NCBI GenBank assembly: GCA_011799875.1
Contig: JAAAXO010000338.1
Location: 1,007,937-1,071,936 of the forward strand
Direction of reading: 5' to 3'
Source of the DNA: Thinopyrum elongatum
Lineage: Eukaryota; Streptophyta; Magnoliopsida; Poales; Poaceae
DNA: 64,000 nt
The notes below the pieces were generated by a model. The model made no database searches, was not told where the DNA came from, and saw nothing but the letters and a program-made list of their open reading frames with translations. Positions 20,676-32,208 of the stretch are shown here, piece after piece. The translations under genes were made by a program, and so were the position numbers. The first letter of the stretch is position 1. Every line of letters begins with the position of its first letter.

Positions 20676-21294
20676 GGAGTGCAGGAAGCCTTGGACGAAA
20701 TATACAAGATGCCACTTCATAAATTTCGTCCAGAGGCTATTATAGGTGCTGCGTCACCTTATTATTGGGCCAGGCCCATGTAATTTCGAAATACTTGACT
20801 ATAGACTATTTTTAGAGTCCGTATGTGTGGGGAAACAAGAGATAGGGTTGGTTTCGGACCCCTCCTTCAAGGGCCACGAAATCCCCCCCCCCCTCTTCCT
20901 CCATATATATAGCCCTTAGGGCACCGTTTAGACTTTGGGTTTTGTTTAGATTAAAAGTTCGCCATAGCTGCAACTTCGCGTACTTCGTTTGTGTTCAACG
21001 ACCAGACCAAGACGTCACAGAACCCCACCTTGATCAATAAAGCTTTCATCTCATATTCGCAATATCCAGATTGCAAATCTTAGTTTCTTGCTTGTTCTTC
21101 GTTTGCTTGCAGGAGATAGACCCTCGTGGTCAGGTTGATTGTGCTCCGGCGTGGTCAATAACCTCTCGGAGTTGGTTTAGCGATTGCTAAGGCGCGACGT
21201 CCTCGCACGTTCGTAGTCGGATCGTCAAAGTCTACTCCACCAAAAACGATAGCTATCATCTCATCGAAAGATCGGGACACCCTCGCCTCTATCA
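20369..21294 (+). repeat. Family A 3' LTR
   Basis: A 926-bp LTR following the polypurine tract AAGAAGGGGAGGA. The TATA region reads CATATATATAG. It is followed by AGTGG and then by the leader of element X. AGTGG may be a target duplication or the first bases of a lost leader; the identical pentamer follows LTRs at three other places. Confidence 0.88.
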
Positions 21295-21668
21295 AGTGGG
21301 CACCGGAGCAAAAATTGGCGAAAGTTAGGCGGGAAACGGAGTGGCGTAAGGAAGTGATGTTGTCAGGGGCCGGATGTCCGGGCTATCGGGCCGGATGTCC
21401 GGGCTCTGGATCCGAGGACGAACTCGAAAAACTCCGTGTGGAAAAGGTAAAATTCGGGAGATTTTGTGGATGGAAATTGGGGAAAAGATGGGTGAAATCC
21501 GCGGATCAAATCCAACAAAACTTCATCACACCAACAAATCACAAAATAATTTGGGGGGTTATTTTTGTGGGGAATTTTCGAATTTGGGACAAAATCAACA
21601 AAACTAGGCTAGAAAACAAAGGGTAGGGGCTCCAAAATCGTGATCAACCTAAGCTCATGATACCAAGA
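21295..21668 (-). other. Leader of element X (minus), truncated
   Basis: Non-coding sequence between the Cereba LTR and the X LTR. On the minus strand a primer site, complement of TGGTATCA (21658-21665), lies three bases from the LTR end. Two CCGGATGTCCGG motifs occur at ~21370-21405, as in the X LTR. No ORF of note is seen. Confidence 0.6.
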
Positions 21669-22759
21669 TGATGTAGGGTGGAAACCCTAGGGCCGATCTT
21701 TCATGATTGGAGCGGATCCTACGAAGAACACGAGGGGAAACACGAGGGGAAAACGAGAGAAATCACTCAAACCAACAAGATTTGATTACACATGTGCTAG
21801 ATCCTCGAAACACAAAGAGATACACGATCCAAATGCAACAAAGGACGATACATAGGGTAACCGGTTCTTCTCCGTGAGGAGGTCTTGAGTTCTTCCCGTT
21901 AGGGGTCTTGAATCCAAGTGGATCTTCTCCGTAGAGGCACGGTCTCTCTCGGAGGAGTAGATCCGGATGGATAAGCAAAGCTCTATCTCTCAAATGAGCT
22001 ATCACTTTGCTAACCCTAGAAAGAGGGAGGAGGAGGAGTATATATAGTCTAGGTGGGCGAAGGGGTACATGGGCATCGGCCCTTTACACTGTGCGCAGAC
22101 AGGGGAAGCCGGACGTCCGGGCGACGGGCCGGATGTCCGGGCCTTCATGAGTCGCCGGATGTCCGGGCGCTCAGGCCGGATGTCCGGGCTGGTGCTTTGG
22201 CTTGCTGGGTAGGCGCTGGCCGGATGTCCGGGCCAGGGGCCGGATGTCCGGGAGCTCGCGTCGGGCCGGATGTCTGGGCCTCTGGCCGGATGTCTGGGCT
22301 GACGAGGGTGGTTTCTGGAGGTTCGGTGACGGGGCGCCAGATGTCCGGTGGAGGCGCCGGATTTCCGGGCTTGTCGGGCCGGATGTCCGGGACCTGTAGC
22401 TGGTCGGCTGAGCTGCTGCTGTAGTAGATGCTCCAGGGGCCGGATGTCCGGGGCTTGGGGCCGGATGTCCGGGTCCTGGAGACCTCTTCGGATCCTTCCG
22501 TCGTTTCTCTTCTTCCATGAACTCGGGGACTTGTCCATCTTCACGTCCATCTTCAGAAGGGCCTTCTTGGTACCTGATCATGCACAACATTCCGGACTTA
22601 GGTAGTAGCCATGTCTCGAGTGGATCAAATGTAATATCACTAAGGAAAGAAGTCACCTTGGTCTCGAGAGCTCTAGCTCGTGCTCGTGTCATAGGTCCTC
22701 TCGGCACTTGGTGAGACGGTGGTAGGTCCATGGGGATGACCGAGGGATGCTCCGCATCA
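21669..22759 (-). repeat. 5' LTR of element X (CRM-like, third family)
   Basis: 1091 bp, starting on the minus strand at 22759 with TGATGCGGAGCATCC and ending at 21669 with CCCTACATCA, then the primer site. An open frame starts at the LTR edge and includes GPMTRARARALE, the counterpart of [11 protein letters not shown] encoded by the family A LTR. It therefore belongs to the same type of element in which the integrase frame extends into the LTR. The right flank AGTAC (22760) lies in gag of element Y. The body of X is not in the window. Confidence 0.75.
22085..22480 (-). repeat. Dispersed array of CCGGATGTCCGG motifs
   Basis: About 13 copies of the near-palindrome CCGGA-TG-TCCGG or one-base variants occur at irregular 20-45-bp spacing in the X LTR, with two more in the leader. 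On the minus strand they encode Gly/Pro/His-rich peptide such as PGHPA. The spacing is too irregular for a satellite or CRISPR. Confidence 0.75.
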
Positions 22760-25700
22760 AGTACCTATCATGGGCATTGAAGGTCGACAAGATCTTTCGT
22801 TTGCACAACTAAGAAGAAGAGAAGAAGATCGCCATGGCATCCCTTGAGTTCCAAGACTACGTCCTCATATGGTGGGAACAAGTCATTGAGCGCCGAGAGG
22901 CAAGAAGTGAACCACCCATCACAACTTGGGCGCAAATGAAGGATGTCATGAGAGAACGTTTTGTGCCAACCTACTACAACCGCGACCTCTTCAAGAAACT
23001 CCAACTCCTCAAGCAAGGAACCAAGAGCGTTGAAGAGTACTATAAGGAAATGGAGATTGCCATGATACGAGCCAATGTCACGGAGGATGATGAGCAAACT
23101 ATGGCACGTTTCTTGAATGGACTCAATCATCCTATCAAGAAGATCGCCGACTTCCAACCATACTCAAACCTCATTGAGCTAGTGCATCAAGCTACCAAGG
23201 CGGAACGCCGAGTGCAAGATGACTTCAAGTATGCCAAGTTCTCATCCAAGTCCTATGGCTTCTCCAACACCCAAGCTTCAATGACTCCAACACCGTCTAC
23301 CTCAACCAAGCCTTCTACAAGCAACCGCGACAAGTCCAATTACAAGAAAACTTCGACAACTTCAAGCAGTCCTCCTACTACAAGCAACTTCAAGCCGCGA
23401 GCTTCATCATCATCTACTCCAACCGATGAGACCATCAAGACAAGTTCACTCAAGTGTTTCACATGCGGCGGCCGAGGCCACAAGTCCTTCGAATGTACCA
23501 ACAAACGCACCATGATCTTCAACGATGATGGTACATACGACTTAATGAGTGAAGGCGAAATGGAAGCCCTTGAGCAAGTGGCCATGCACCGGCAAGTGAA
23601 CGACGATGAAGATGACCAAGTCTTTTGTGACGAAGACCCGAGCCCCGCTCTTGTTGTCTCTAAGGTCTTGACTCTTCAACTTCAACAAGACGAAGACCAA
23701 AGATGTCATATCTTCCACACCAAGGCCGGCATCAATGGCAGGTCCGTGAAGGTCATCATCGATGGAGGAAGTTGTCATAACTTGGCAAGTGAAGAACTAT
23801 GCTCCAAGCTCCAATTAGTCAAGGTGAAGCACCCGCATCCTTACAAGGTTCAATGGCTAAGTGACTCCGGCACTCTCCAAGTTGAGCATATGGTGCAAGT
23901 TTCCTTCAAGATCGGAGCTTACGAAGACACTTTGGAATGTGATGTCGTTCCAATGTCCGTTTGCCACCTCCTCCTTAGACGGCCATGGCAATTTGACCGA
24001 GGTGTCATCCACAACGGGCGGACGAATCACTATAGCTTCAAGATGAAAGGGAAGGAGTACGTGCTACGACCTATGTCCCCAACTCAAGTGATCGCCGACA
24101 AGCAAGCCACCCATCGTGGAGAGAATAGTGAGAGAGCGAACCACCATAGAGAGAGTGAGCGCCACAAGCCCAAATCGAGTGCCTCCACGATGAGCGACAA
24201 GAAAAACCTACTCCTCTTTGCCACCAAACATGAGATGAGAGAAGTGTGTGAGAACCCATCAAGTGTTATGCACTATGTCCTTTTGTGCAAAGATGAGGCA
24301 CCCAAAACTAACAACTCTCACAATCTACCTTTAGTGTTATCTTCTCTATCGCAGGAATTTCAAGATGTTTTCCCCGACGAGCTACCTCCGGGTCTACCTC
24401 CTCTACGAGGCATCGAACACCGCATCGACCTCATCCCCGGAGCACCTCTTCCTAACAAGGCTCCCTACCGCGTCAACCCCGAGGAAACCAAGGAGATTCA
24501 ACGCCAAGTACAACAACTCATCGACAACGGCCATGTACGTGAAAGCTTGAGCCCATGTGCCGTCCCGGTAATCCTTGTCCCCAAGAAAGATGGTACATTT
24601 CGCATGTGTTCCGATTGTCGTCCTATCAATGCTATTACCGTGCGTTATCGTTACCCTATCCCCCGCCTAGATGATATGCTAGATGAGCTTAGTGGAGCCA
24701 CCATTTTCTCTAAAATTGATCTTAAGAGTGGTTACTATCAAATACGCATCCAAGAAGGTGATGAATGGAAAACCGCATTTAAGACCAAATTTGGCTTATA
24801 TGAATGGCTTGTTATGCCAATTGATAAGGGGTGGCCCGATCTTCTCAATGAGCACTTGGTGAAATCGTGGATGAATGAATCTGATAACTTGCGTTTTGCT
24901 GAAAACTCTCCTGGCCGATCCCCGTTGCCAATGCAACAGCTTGCAACCCCTTGGATATTCTCAACTCCACACACGTGCACAAGTAGCCACCGACTACAAG
25001 TGGTCCTGTATCTTCTTATTCCCAGTGGAACAGCAGATAACACGCAGAATTTGCAAAGGTAATACTTCAAGATGAATGCTTCTCGCAGTTCAACAAGAGG
25101 TTCTAGGGTTTATGTTTAATCGTAGTCTAACCTAATCAACTCGCAGGTCCTAGGTATTTAAGAGGAGGGGGTGCGGCCATAACAGCCCAAACGCACCACC
25201 TCGTGGTCTGACTCGGTTTGGACTCAAACTTGGACTCAACCAGGGATACAAACCGACCCATGTTGGGTTCGGCCTAAAAGGACACGCAGGTCCATAAAAT
25301 GACTCGTCACTTGTTTCTGTCACCACGCCCTGTACGAGTTGAACCGGTGATTGGGGCCGGACCCATTGGAAAGCTCTTGGAGTTCCCTCTTCAAAAAGTG
25401 CTTATTTGCATTATTTGAACTCCGTATCAAGAAACCATGTCCATTTCAAATTCAGGACTGCTGGCAGTCCGAACCGAATTTCTTGTCCTTGATGGCTCCA
25501 CTTCCTCCCTCGCCTCCCTCGTGCTTGCCATCCTCATCAACGCGCTCCATTGCTCCTCCAATGCTTGTGTTATCAATAAACCTAATCATACATAAGTGCA
25601 TAGATTTAGGTAGTATAAAATTCTCATTAAAACAAACATCATATTCAACTAAGAGTGAGTTCACCTGTTGCTCAAGTAACTTTGCACGAGCTCTTGTCAT

Positions 25701-26919
25701 TGGTCCAATCCTCACTTCATTGGGCTTGTCTTGAGGAGTAACATCATCAATAGGAAAAGATGGTAAAGGACTAGGGATGTCCTCATCACCAATGGGTTTA
25801 TCCGAAGCACCCAGTACTTTCATGAGAGTCATGCATTTTGTTCTTCGACCCTATATTGGCGTATTTGTTGTGGTTTATTTTAACTATATTCTTATCTTTA
25901 GCAAATCTCTCAGTGCCTTTATGCTAATATGGAAAAATGCCTTTTCAGTGTTGATAAGCTTGTTTTCTTGGGTTTTGTTGTGTCTTCTAAGGGTGTTCAT
26001 GTAGATGACTCTAAGATCAATGCTATTAAAACTTGGCCCCAACCAACCAACTTGCAACAAGTGCGTAGTTTTCTTGGTCTAGCCGGTTTCTATCGTAGAT
26101 TTGTGAAGGATTTTAGCACCATTGCATCCCCTTTACATGCTTTGAGTAAGAAGAATGCACCCTTTGTTTGGGGACTATCCCAAGATACCGCATTCAATGA
26201 GCTAAAGAATTTGCTTACACATGCTCCTTTGCTTGCTTTACCAAACTTTGATAAACCCTTTGAGATTCATTGCGATGCTAGTGGTTATGGCATAGGTGGC
26301 GTGTTAATGCAAGAAAAGCGCCCCATCGCTTTCTTTAGTGAAAAACTCTCCAGAGCGCAACTCAATTATCCCATCTATGACAAAGAGCTATATGCTTTAG
26401 TTAGAGTCTTGCATGTTTGGGAACATTATCTCCGCCCTCATGAGTTCATTCTTCACACCGATCATGAAACACTTAAGTATCTCAAAGGTCAAACAAAGTT
26501 GAACAAGCGTCATGCTAAGTGGAGTGAATTCATCGAGTCATTTCCTTATGTAATCAAGTATATTAAAGGTAAGGAAAATGTTGTGGCGGATGCTCTTTCC
26601 CGTAGATGCATGCTTGTTACCCAACTTGAATTGAATGTCATTGGTTTTGAGCATATAAAAGACTTGTATGCGCATGATCCTACTTTTGCTATTCCTTATG
26701 CCAAATGTTTGACGCATACGTCTTGGGAACGCTATTACATAAAAGATAATTATCTTATGAGAGCTAAATAATTGTGTATCCCCGAGTCTTCTCTTTGTTT
26801 GCTCCTTTTGCAAGAATCTCATGGAGGAGGGCTAATGGGACACTTTGGACGCGACAAGACATTCGCCACACTCTCCAAGAACTATTTTTGGCCCAAGATG
26901 TTCCGCGACGTTTCACGCT
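22760..26919 (+). pseudogene. gag-pol: Element Y gag-pol (gypsy, CRM-like), multiply broken
   Basis: It enters in gag (YLSWALKVDKIFRLHN), then an in-frame TAA (22810-22812). The long open part 22834-24821 holds capsid (LIWWEQ, TYYNRDLFKKLQLL), zinc knuckle CFTCGGRGHKSFEC, protease IIDGGSC and the RT N-terminus. A solo LTR interrupts RT after YEWLVMP. RT resumes at 25794, but the catalytic motif reads YFNYIL instead of YFDDIL. A deletion with frameshift occurs near 25915-25930, then RNase H (HCDASG) and a TAA at 26769-26771. The integrase zinc region ends at 26919 where a Quinta LTR inserted. Codons are GC-richer than in the Cereba copies. It is clearly dead. Confidence 0.85.
24822..25788 (-). 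mobile_element. Solo LTR Z with target duplication CCAAT
   Basis: 967 bp, start at 25788 (TGATGAGGACATCCC) and end at 24822 (CACCCCTTATCA), flanked by CCAAT at 24817-24821 and 25789-25793. The Y RT frame continues directly across it. The LTR contains an open coding tail with GPMTRARAKLLEQQV, the CRM-type signature. It is neither Cereba- nor Quinta-type; whether it is the LTR of the Y family cannot be told. Confidence 0.92.
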
Positions 26920-27900
26920 TGATAGAGGCGAGGGTGTCCCGATCTTTCGATGAGATGATAGCTATCGGTTTGGTGGAGTCGACTTTGACGATCCGACTAC
27001 AAACGTGCATGACGTTGCGCCTTAGCAATCGCTAAACCAATCTCCCGAGGTTACTGACGATGCTGAAAGCATGATCAGCCTGACCACGAAGGTCTATTCC
27101 TGCACGCAATCAAAGAACAAGCAAGAATATGATAATGCAATCTGAATATTGCGAATATAGATGAAGTATTGATAAAGGTGGGGATCCAAAAGCGGTCTTG
27201 GTCTGGTCGTTGGACACAAACGAAGTACACGAAGTTGCAATGGCTAACTTTTAACTAAACAAATCCCAAGGAAAAAGCTACTAGATGGATCTACTTATAT
27301 AGGAGTAAGGGGTGGCAGCCAAGGAGGTGGGAGGACATCCCAAGGCAGCCTAAAACTAACCCTAGGTCGTACAAGGCCAATGGGCCCAAGTGGAGGTGAT
27401 GCAACACCTTTGGAGTTGTAGTTTGACTCGGATTCTGCTACAGCGTCAGATTGTTTCGACGACAACTCAACGCTCCGGATTAATTTGAAGGTGAAATCAA
27501 TTGGGTTGGAAAGAGCATGAAATCTACTTTCCAACAAAAAAAGAATCACCCAATTCGGAGTCCGTATGAAATAGTCCTTGGCATTTTGAGTCAGGTATGT
27601 CTGTGCAGTCCGAATCTGAATCCAGAACATGAGAGACTTGGACTCTATCTTCTCTTGGCCCAAAAGTGACGTGAGAGGACTTTTTGAACAGCACATAAAC
27701 TTCTCTTTTTCCCTATCTTCATATGTGGATTGTGCAAATGTCCCATACACCTGCAATTAGACATGGCACAAAAGTTTGTGAAGTATTTTTGTCTTGGATG
27801 ACATAAATAAATTATTGCATAGTTTGCATTAGAAATCACCTCACAAATATACATGTATGCAATATTTTTGGTCGTATCCAAGGTAGTCATGTCCTCATCA
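26920..27900 (-). repeat. Quinta-type 3' LTR (minus)
   Basis: Complete 981-bp LTR, start at 27900, end at 26920, with a polypurine tract complement at 27901-27914. It inserted into the integrase of element Y. The coding tail is frameshifted near 27712 by one lost base. Confidence 0.85.
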
Positions 27901-28950
27901 TCCTCCCCTTCTTGAAAACAAAGCCGTCCTCGGTGTTGCTTAATCTGAAATGTGGCTAACAAAAAAGACAAGGTGTACATGTTGTATATGTATATGTCAT
28001 CCATTTTTATTTCCCTTGATTTTTGCACATATGACACATGTATACATGAGTAACTTTCATATTTCATAAAATGTAGAGCCAAAATATTATCACAAGTATT
28101 AGAAGACATGAAAATATTGCAACTCAATTTGCACATATATGTGAAGCTCTTATTCATATCAAAGGATTGACAATGTTCATCATTAAACCATCCCAACATT
28201 GGTGAATAAACCTTACTTGCATCAAATTTACATGCTACAACATGCTTAAATAAGCAAACATGCAATAAGTCATTTGACACAAAATCATCACCAAGATTAG
28301 AGGTCATATCAAAATGATTAAACATTGTTTCTTTTGCATCAACAGTTAATTCATTGGGTGCACTAAAAATTGTTGGTATTTCAGCTGTTTGATAACATGA
28401 TGCATTCATGATAGTAACACGATTCTCTAAAATATTCGAATCAATAGGTAACTCAACACATGATGTATTCAAGTTAACTAGGCATGCATCATTCTCATGT
28501 GAAAGTGGAAAATCTGTACATTTGTCCTTACCTCTTATGATCAACTCAGATGATGTAGGCACTCTCGGTGGTGATGTGTCACATGGTGGAGATGATGTAG
28601 TCCTCGCAACAACGGATGTGGTTGTCATAGTACGCCTAGTAGCTGAAGAAACATCTGTATCAACACTTGGAATGTGCACCTTGCGCTTGTTCTCCTCATG
28701 GGCAACACGTCGTTTTATTCTCTGTTCAGCTTTGCAAGCAAGACTAAACAAACGGTTCATAGGATAACACTCTTCATGAATTAGTATCTCCTGAATATCA
28801 CTGTTTAATCCTCCCCAAAATCTATCCATAAAATCTTCTTCACTTTCTTCAAAAAATGAGTGCAACAAGGTAGTTTGTAAATCATCATAATATTTTGTTA
28901 CGGTGCCACTACCTTGTTTTAAATGTTGTATTTTTTTAATCATGCCACGA
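27645..28950 (-). pseudogene. gag: Quinta-like gag, 5'-truncated and frameshifted
   Basis: The frame is open from MIKKIQHLKQGSGT (28943) through the Cys-rich region and polypurine tract into the LTR. A one-base deletion near 27712 then shifts the tail, which ends at 27645. The usual tail continues in another frame to 27295. The start codon and the first ~135 residues are missing. The break at 28950/28951 coincides exactly with the end of a minus-strand family A LTR. SEESEEDFMDRFWGGLNSDIQ shows an R-to-S change in the capsid motif. Confidence 0.75.
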
Positions 28951-29423
28951 TGATAGAGGCGAGGGTGTCCCGATCTTTCGATGAGATGATAGCTATCGTT
29001 TTTGGTGGAGTAGACTTTGACGATCCGACTACGAACGTGCGAGGACGTCGCGCCTTAGCAATCGCTAAACCAACTCCGAGAGGTTATTGACCACGCCGGA
29101 GCACAATCAACCTGACCACGAGGGTCTATCTCCTGCAAACAAACGAAGAACAAGCAAGAAACTAAGATTTGCAATCTGGATATCGCGAATATAAGATGAA
29201 AGCTTTATTGATCAAGGTGGGGTTCTGAGACGTCTTGGTCTGGTCGTTGAACACAAACGAAGTACGCGAAGTTGCAGCTATGGCGAACTTTTAATCTAAA
29301 CAAAACCCCCTGTCTAAACGACGCCCTAAGGGCTGTATATATGGAGGAAGAAGGGGGGAATTTCGTGGCCCTTGGAGGAGGGATCCGAAACCAACCCTAA
29401 CTCTTGTTTTCCCACACATACGG
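28951..29423 (-). repeat. Family A LTR, 3' half (minus)
   Basis: It runs from the LTR end (TGATAGAGGCG, 28951) through U5, R, the TATA region and the lower U3 to CACACATACGG, where a plus-strand family A LTR begins. The two form an inverted LTR pair over their R-U5 halves. Confidence 0.85.
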
Positions 29424-30345
29424 TGATGAGGACATCAATACCATTGTTACACCCACAGCCCCTGCTTCTATACATACTGGACCAATTACTAGAGCTCGCG
29501 CACGCCAATTAAAATATCAGGTACTTTCGTTTCTTGGTAATGATTCTAAAGTTCATGAGAATATGATGCTGCCTAAATTGGATACATTTGTTTTGCTTAC
29601 AAATGAAGGGCCTAGCTTGGACAAGAAAGAGGAACCTTGGAGCAAGTTCAAGCATGGAGATGATGGCATGCACAAGGGGAACAAGAACGGAGTTACAAGT
29701 AATGATTTCAGGACTTTGAAGCCACCATAATGAGTGCAGGAAGCCTTGGACGAAATATACAAGATGTCACTTCATAAATTTCGTCCAGAGGCTATTATAG
29801 GTGCTGCGTCACCTTATTATTGGGCCAGGCCCATGTAATTTCGAAATACTTGAGTATAGGCTGTTTTTAGAGTCCGTATGTGTGGGGAAACAAGAGATAG
29901 GGTTGGTTTCGGACCCCTCCTTCAAGGGCCACGAAATCCCCTCCTCTTCCTCCATATATACAGCCCTTAGGGCACCGTTTAGACTTTGGGTTTTGTTTAG
30001 ATTAAAAGTTCGCCATAGCTGCAACTTCGCGTACTTCGTTTGTGTTCAACGACCAGACCAAGACGTCACAGAACCCCACCTTGATCAATAAAGCTTTCAT
30101 CTTATATTCGCAATATCCAGATTGCAAATCTTAGTTTCTTGCTTGTTCTTCGTTTGCTTGCAGGAGATAGACCCTCGTGGTCAGGTTGATTGTGCTCTGG
30201 CGTGGTCAATAACCTCTCGGAGTTGGTTTAGCGATTGCTAAGGCGCGACGTCCTCGCACGTTCGTAGTCGAATCGTCAAAGTCTACTCCACCAAAAACGA
30301 TAGCTATCATCTCATCGAAAGATCGGGACACCCTCGCCTCTATCA
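29424..30345 (+). mobile_element. Solo family A LTR with unmatched flanks
   Basis: Complete 922-bp LTR. The left neighbour is a minus-strand LTR and the right neighbour is Quinta gag (TATGGACC). There is no polypurine tract, primer site or matching 5-bp duplication. This fits a product of recombination between LTRs of two different insertions. Confidence 0.85.
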
Positions 30346-31822
30346 TATGGACCATTTGTTTCGTCTTGCTTGCAAAGCTGAACAGGAAATAAAACGACGT
30401 GTTGGCCACAAGGAGAACAAGCGCACGGTGCACATTCCAAGTGTTGATACAGATGTTTCTTCAACTACTAGGCGTACTATGACAACCACATCCGTTGTTG
30501 CGAGGACTACATCATCTCCATCATGTGACACATCACCTCCAAGAGTGCCTACATCATCTGAGTTGATCATAAGAGGTAATGACAAAGGTACAGATTTTCA
30601 ACTTTCACATGAGAATGATGCATGCCTAGTTAACTTGAATACATCATGTGTTGTGTTACCTATTGATTTGAGCACACCAACTATTTTAGAGAATCGTGTT
30701 ACTATCATGAATGCGTCATGTGATCAAAGAGTTGAAGTATCAACAATTTTGAGTGCACCCAATGAATTAACTGTTGATGCAAAAGAAACAATGTTTAATC
30801 CTTTTGATATGACCTCTAATCTTGGTGATGATTTTGTGTCAAAAGACTTATTGCATGTTTGCTTATTTAAGCATGTAGTAGCATGTAAATTTGATGCAAG
30901 TAAGGTTTATTCACCAATGTTGGGATGGTTTAATGATGAACATTGTCAATCCTTTGATATGAATAAGAGCTTCACTTATATGTGCAAATTGAGTTGCAAT
31001 ATTTTCATGTCTTCTAATACTTGTGATAATATTTTGACTTTACATTTTATGAACTATGAAAGTTACTCATGTATACATGTGTCATATGTGCAAAAATCAA
31101 GGGAAGTAAAAATGGATGACATATACATATACAACATGTACACCTTGTCTCTTTTGTTAGCCACATTTCAGATTAAGCAACGCCGAGGACGGCTTTGTTT
31201 TCAAGAAGTGGAGGATGATGAGGACATGAATACCTTGGATACGACCAAAATTATTGCATACATGTATATTTGTGAGGTGATTTCTAATGCAAACTATGCA
31301 ATAATTTATTTGTGTCATCCAGGACAAAAATACTTCACAAACTTTTGTGCCATGTCTAATTGCAGGTGTATGGGACATTTGTACAATTCACATATGAAGA
31401 TAAGGGAAAACGAGAAGTTTAGGTGCTGTTCAAAAAGTCCTCTCACGTCACTTTTGGGCCAAGAGAAGATAGAGTCCAAGTCTCTCACGTTCTGGATTCA
31501 GATTCGGACTGCACAGACATACCTGACTCAAAACGCCAAGAACTTTTTCATACGGACTCCAAATTGGGTGATTCTTTTTTTGTTGGAAAGTAGATTTCGT
31601 GCTCTTTCCAACCCAATTGGATTCACCTTAAAATTCATCCGGAGCTATGAGTTATCGACGAAACAATCTGACGCTGTAGCAGAATCCGAGTCAAACTACA
31701 AGTCCAAAGGTGTTGCATCACCTCCACTTGGGCCCATGAGCCTTGTACGACCTAGGGTTAGTTTTAGGCTGCCTTGGGACGTCCTCCCACCTCCTTGGCC
31801 GCCACCCCTTACTCCTATATAA
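30346..31822 (+). pseudogene. gag: Quinta-like gag, C-terminal two-thirds
   Basis: Begins inside the capsid (MDHLFRLACKAEQEIKRRVGHKENK) and is open to the TATA box of the following LTR. It carries subfamily variants (VGHKENK, SVVARTTSSPSC, a STPTILEN segment) also seen in the copy at 32979. The sequence before the LTR is FQEVEDDED rather than FQEGEDDED, i.e. a polypurine tract with T in place of G. There is no start codon of its own. Confidence 0.75.
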
Positions 31823-32208
31823 GTAGATCCATCTAGTAGCTTTTTCCTTGGGGTTTTGTTTAGATTAAAAGTTCGCCATAGCTGCAACTTCGCGTACTTC
31901 GTTTGTGTTCAACGACCAGACCAAGACGTCACAGAACCCCACCTTGATCAATAAAGCTTTCATCTTATATTCGCAATATCCAGATTGCAAATCTTAGTTT
32001 CTTGCTTGTTCTTCGTTTGCTTGCAGGAGATAGACCCTCGTGGTCAGGTTGATTGTGCTCCGGCGTGGTCAATAACCTCTCGGAGTTGGTTTAGCGATTG
32101 CTAAGGCGCGACGTCCTCGCACGTTCGTAGTCGGATCGTCAAAGTCTACTCCACCAAAAACGATAGCTATCATCTCATCGAAAGATCGGGACACCCTCGC
32201 CTCTATCA
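31216..32208 (+). repeat. Chimeric LTR (Quinta U3 + Cereba R-U5)
   Basis: 993 bp; U3 with the MNTLDTTK-type tail and TATA box, then R-U5 of family A after CCTTGGGGTTTTG. Its end abuts AATTGGATAC, the interior of a family A LTR, so the insertion target was a family A LTR. Confidence 0.85.

Noticed and set aside
22002..22731. Gly/Pro/Arg/His-rich minus-strand frames that look like a repetitive protein gene
   Set aside because: They are translations of the CCGGATGTCCGG array and the LTR-coded tail of element X. There is no independent start context, and they overlap the LTR promoter region.
29418..30350. TACGG / TATGG as target duplication of the LTR at 29424
   Set aside because: The two differ by one base. 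TATGG is native Quinta gag sequence and TACGG native LTR sequence, so the similarity is probably chance.
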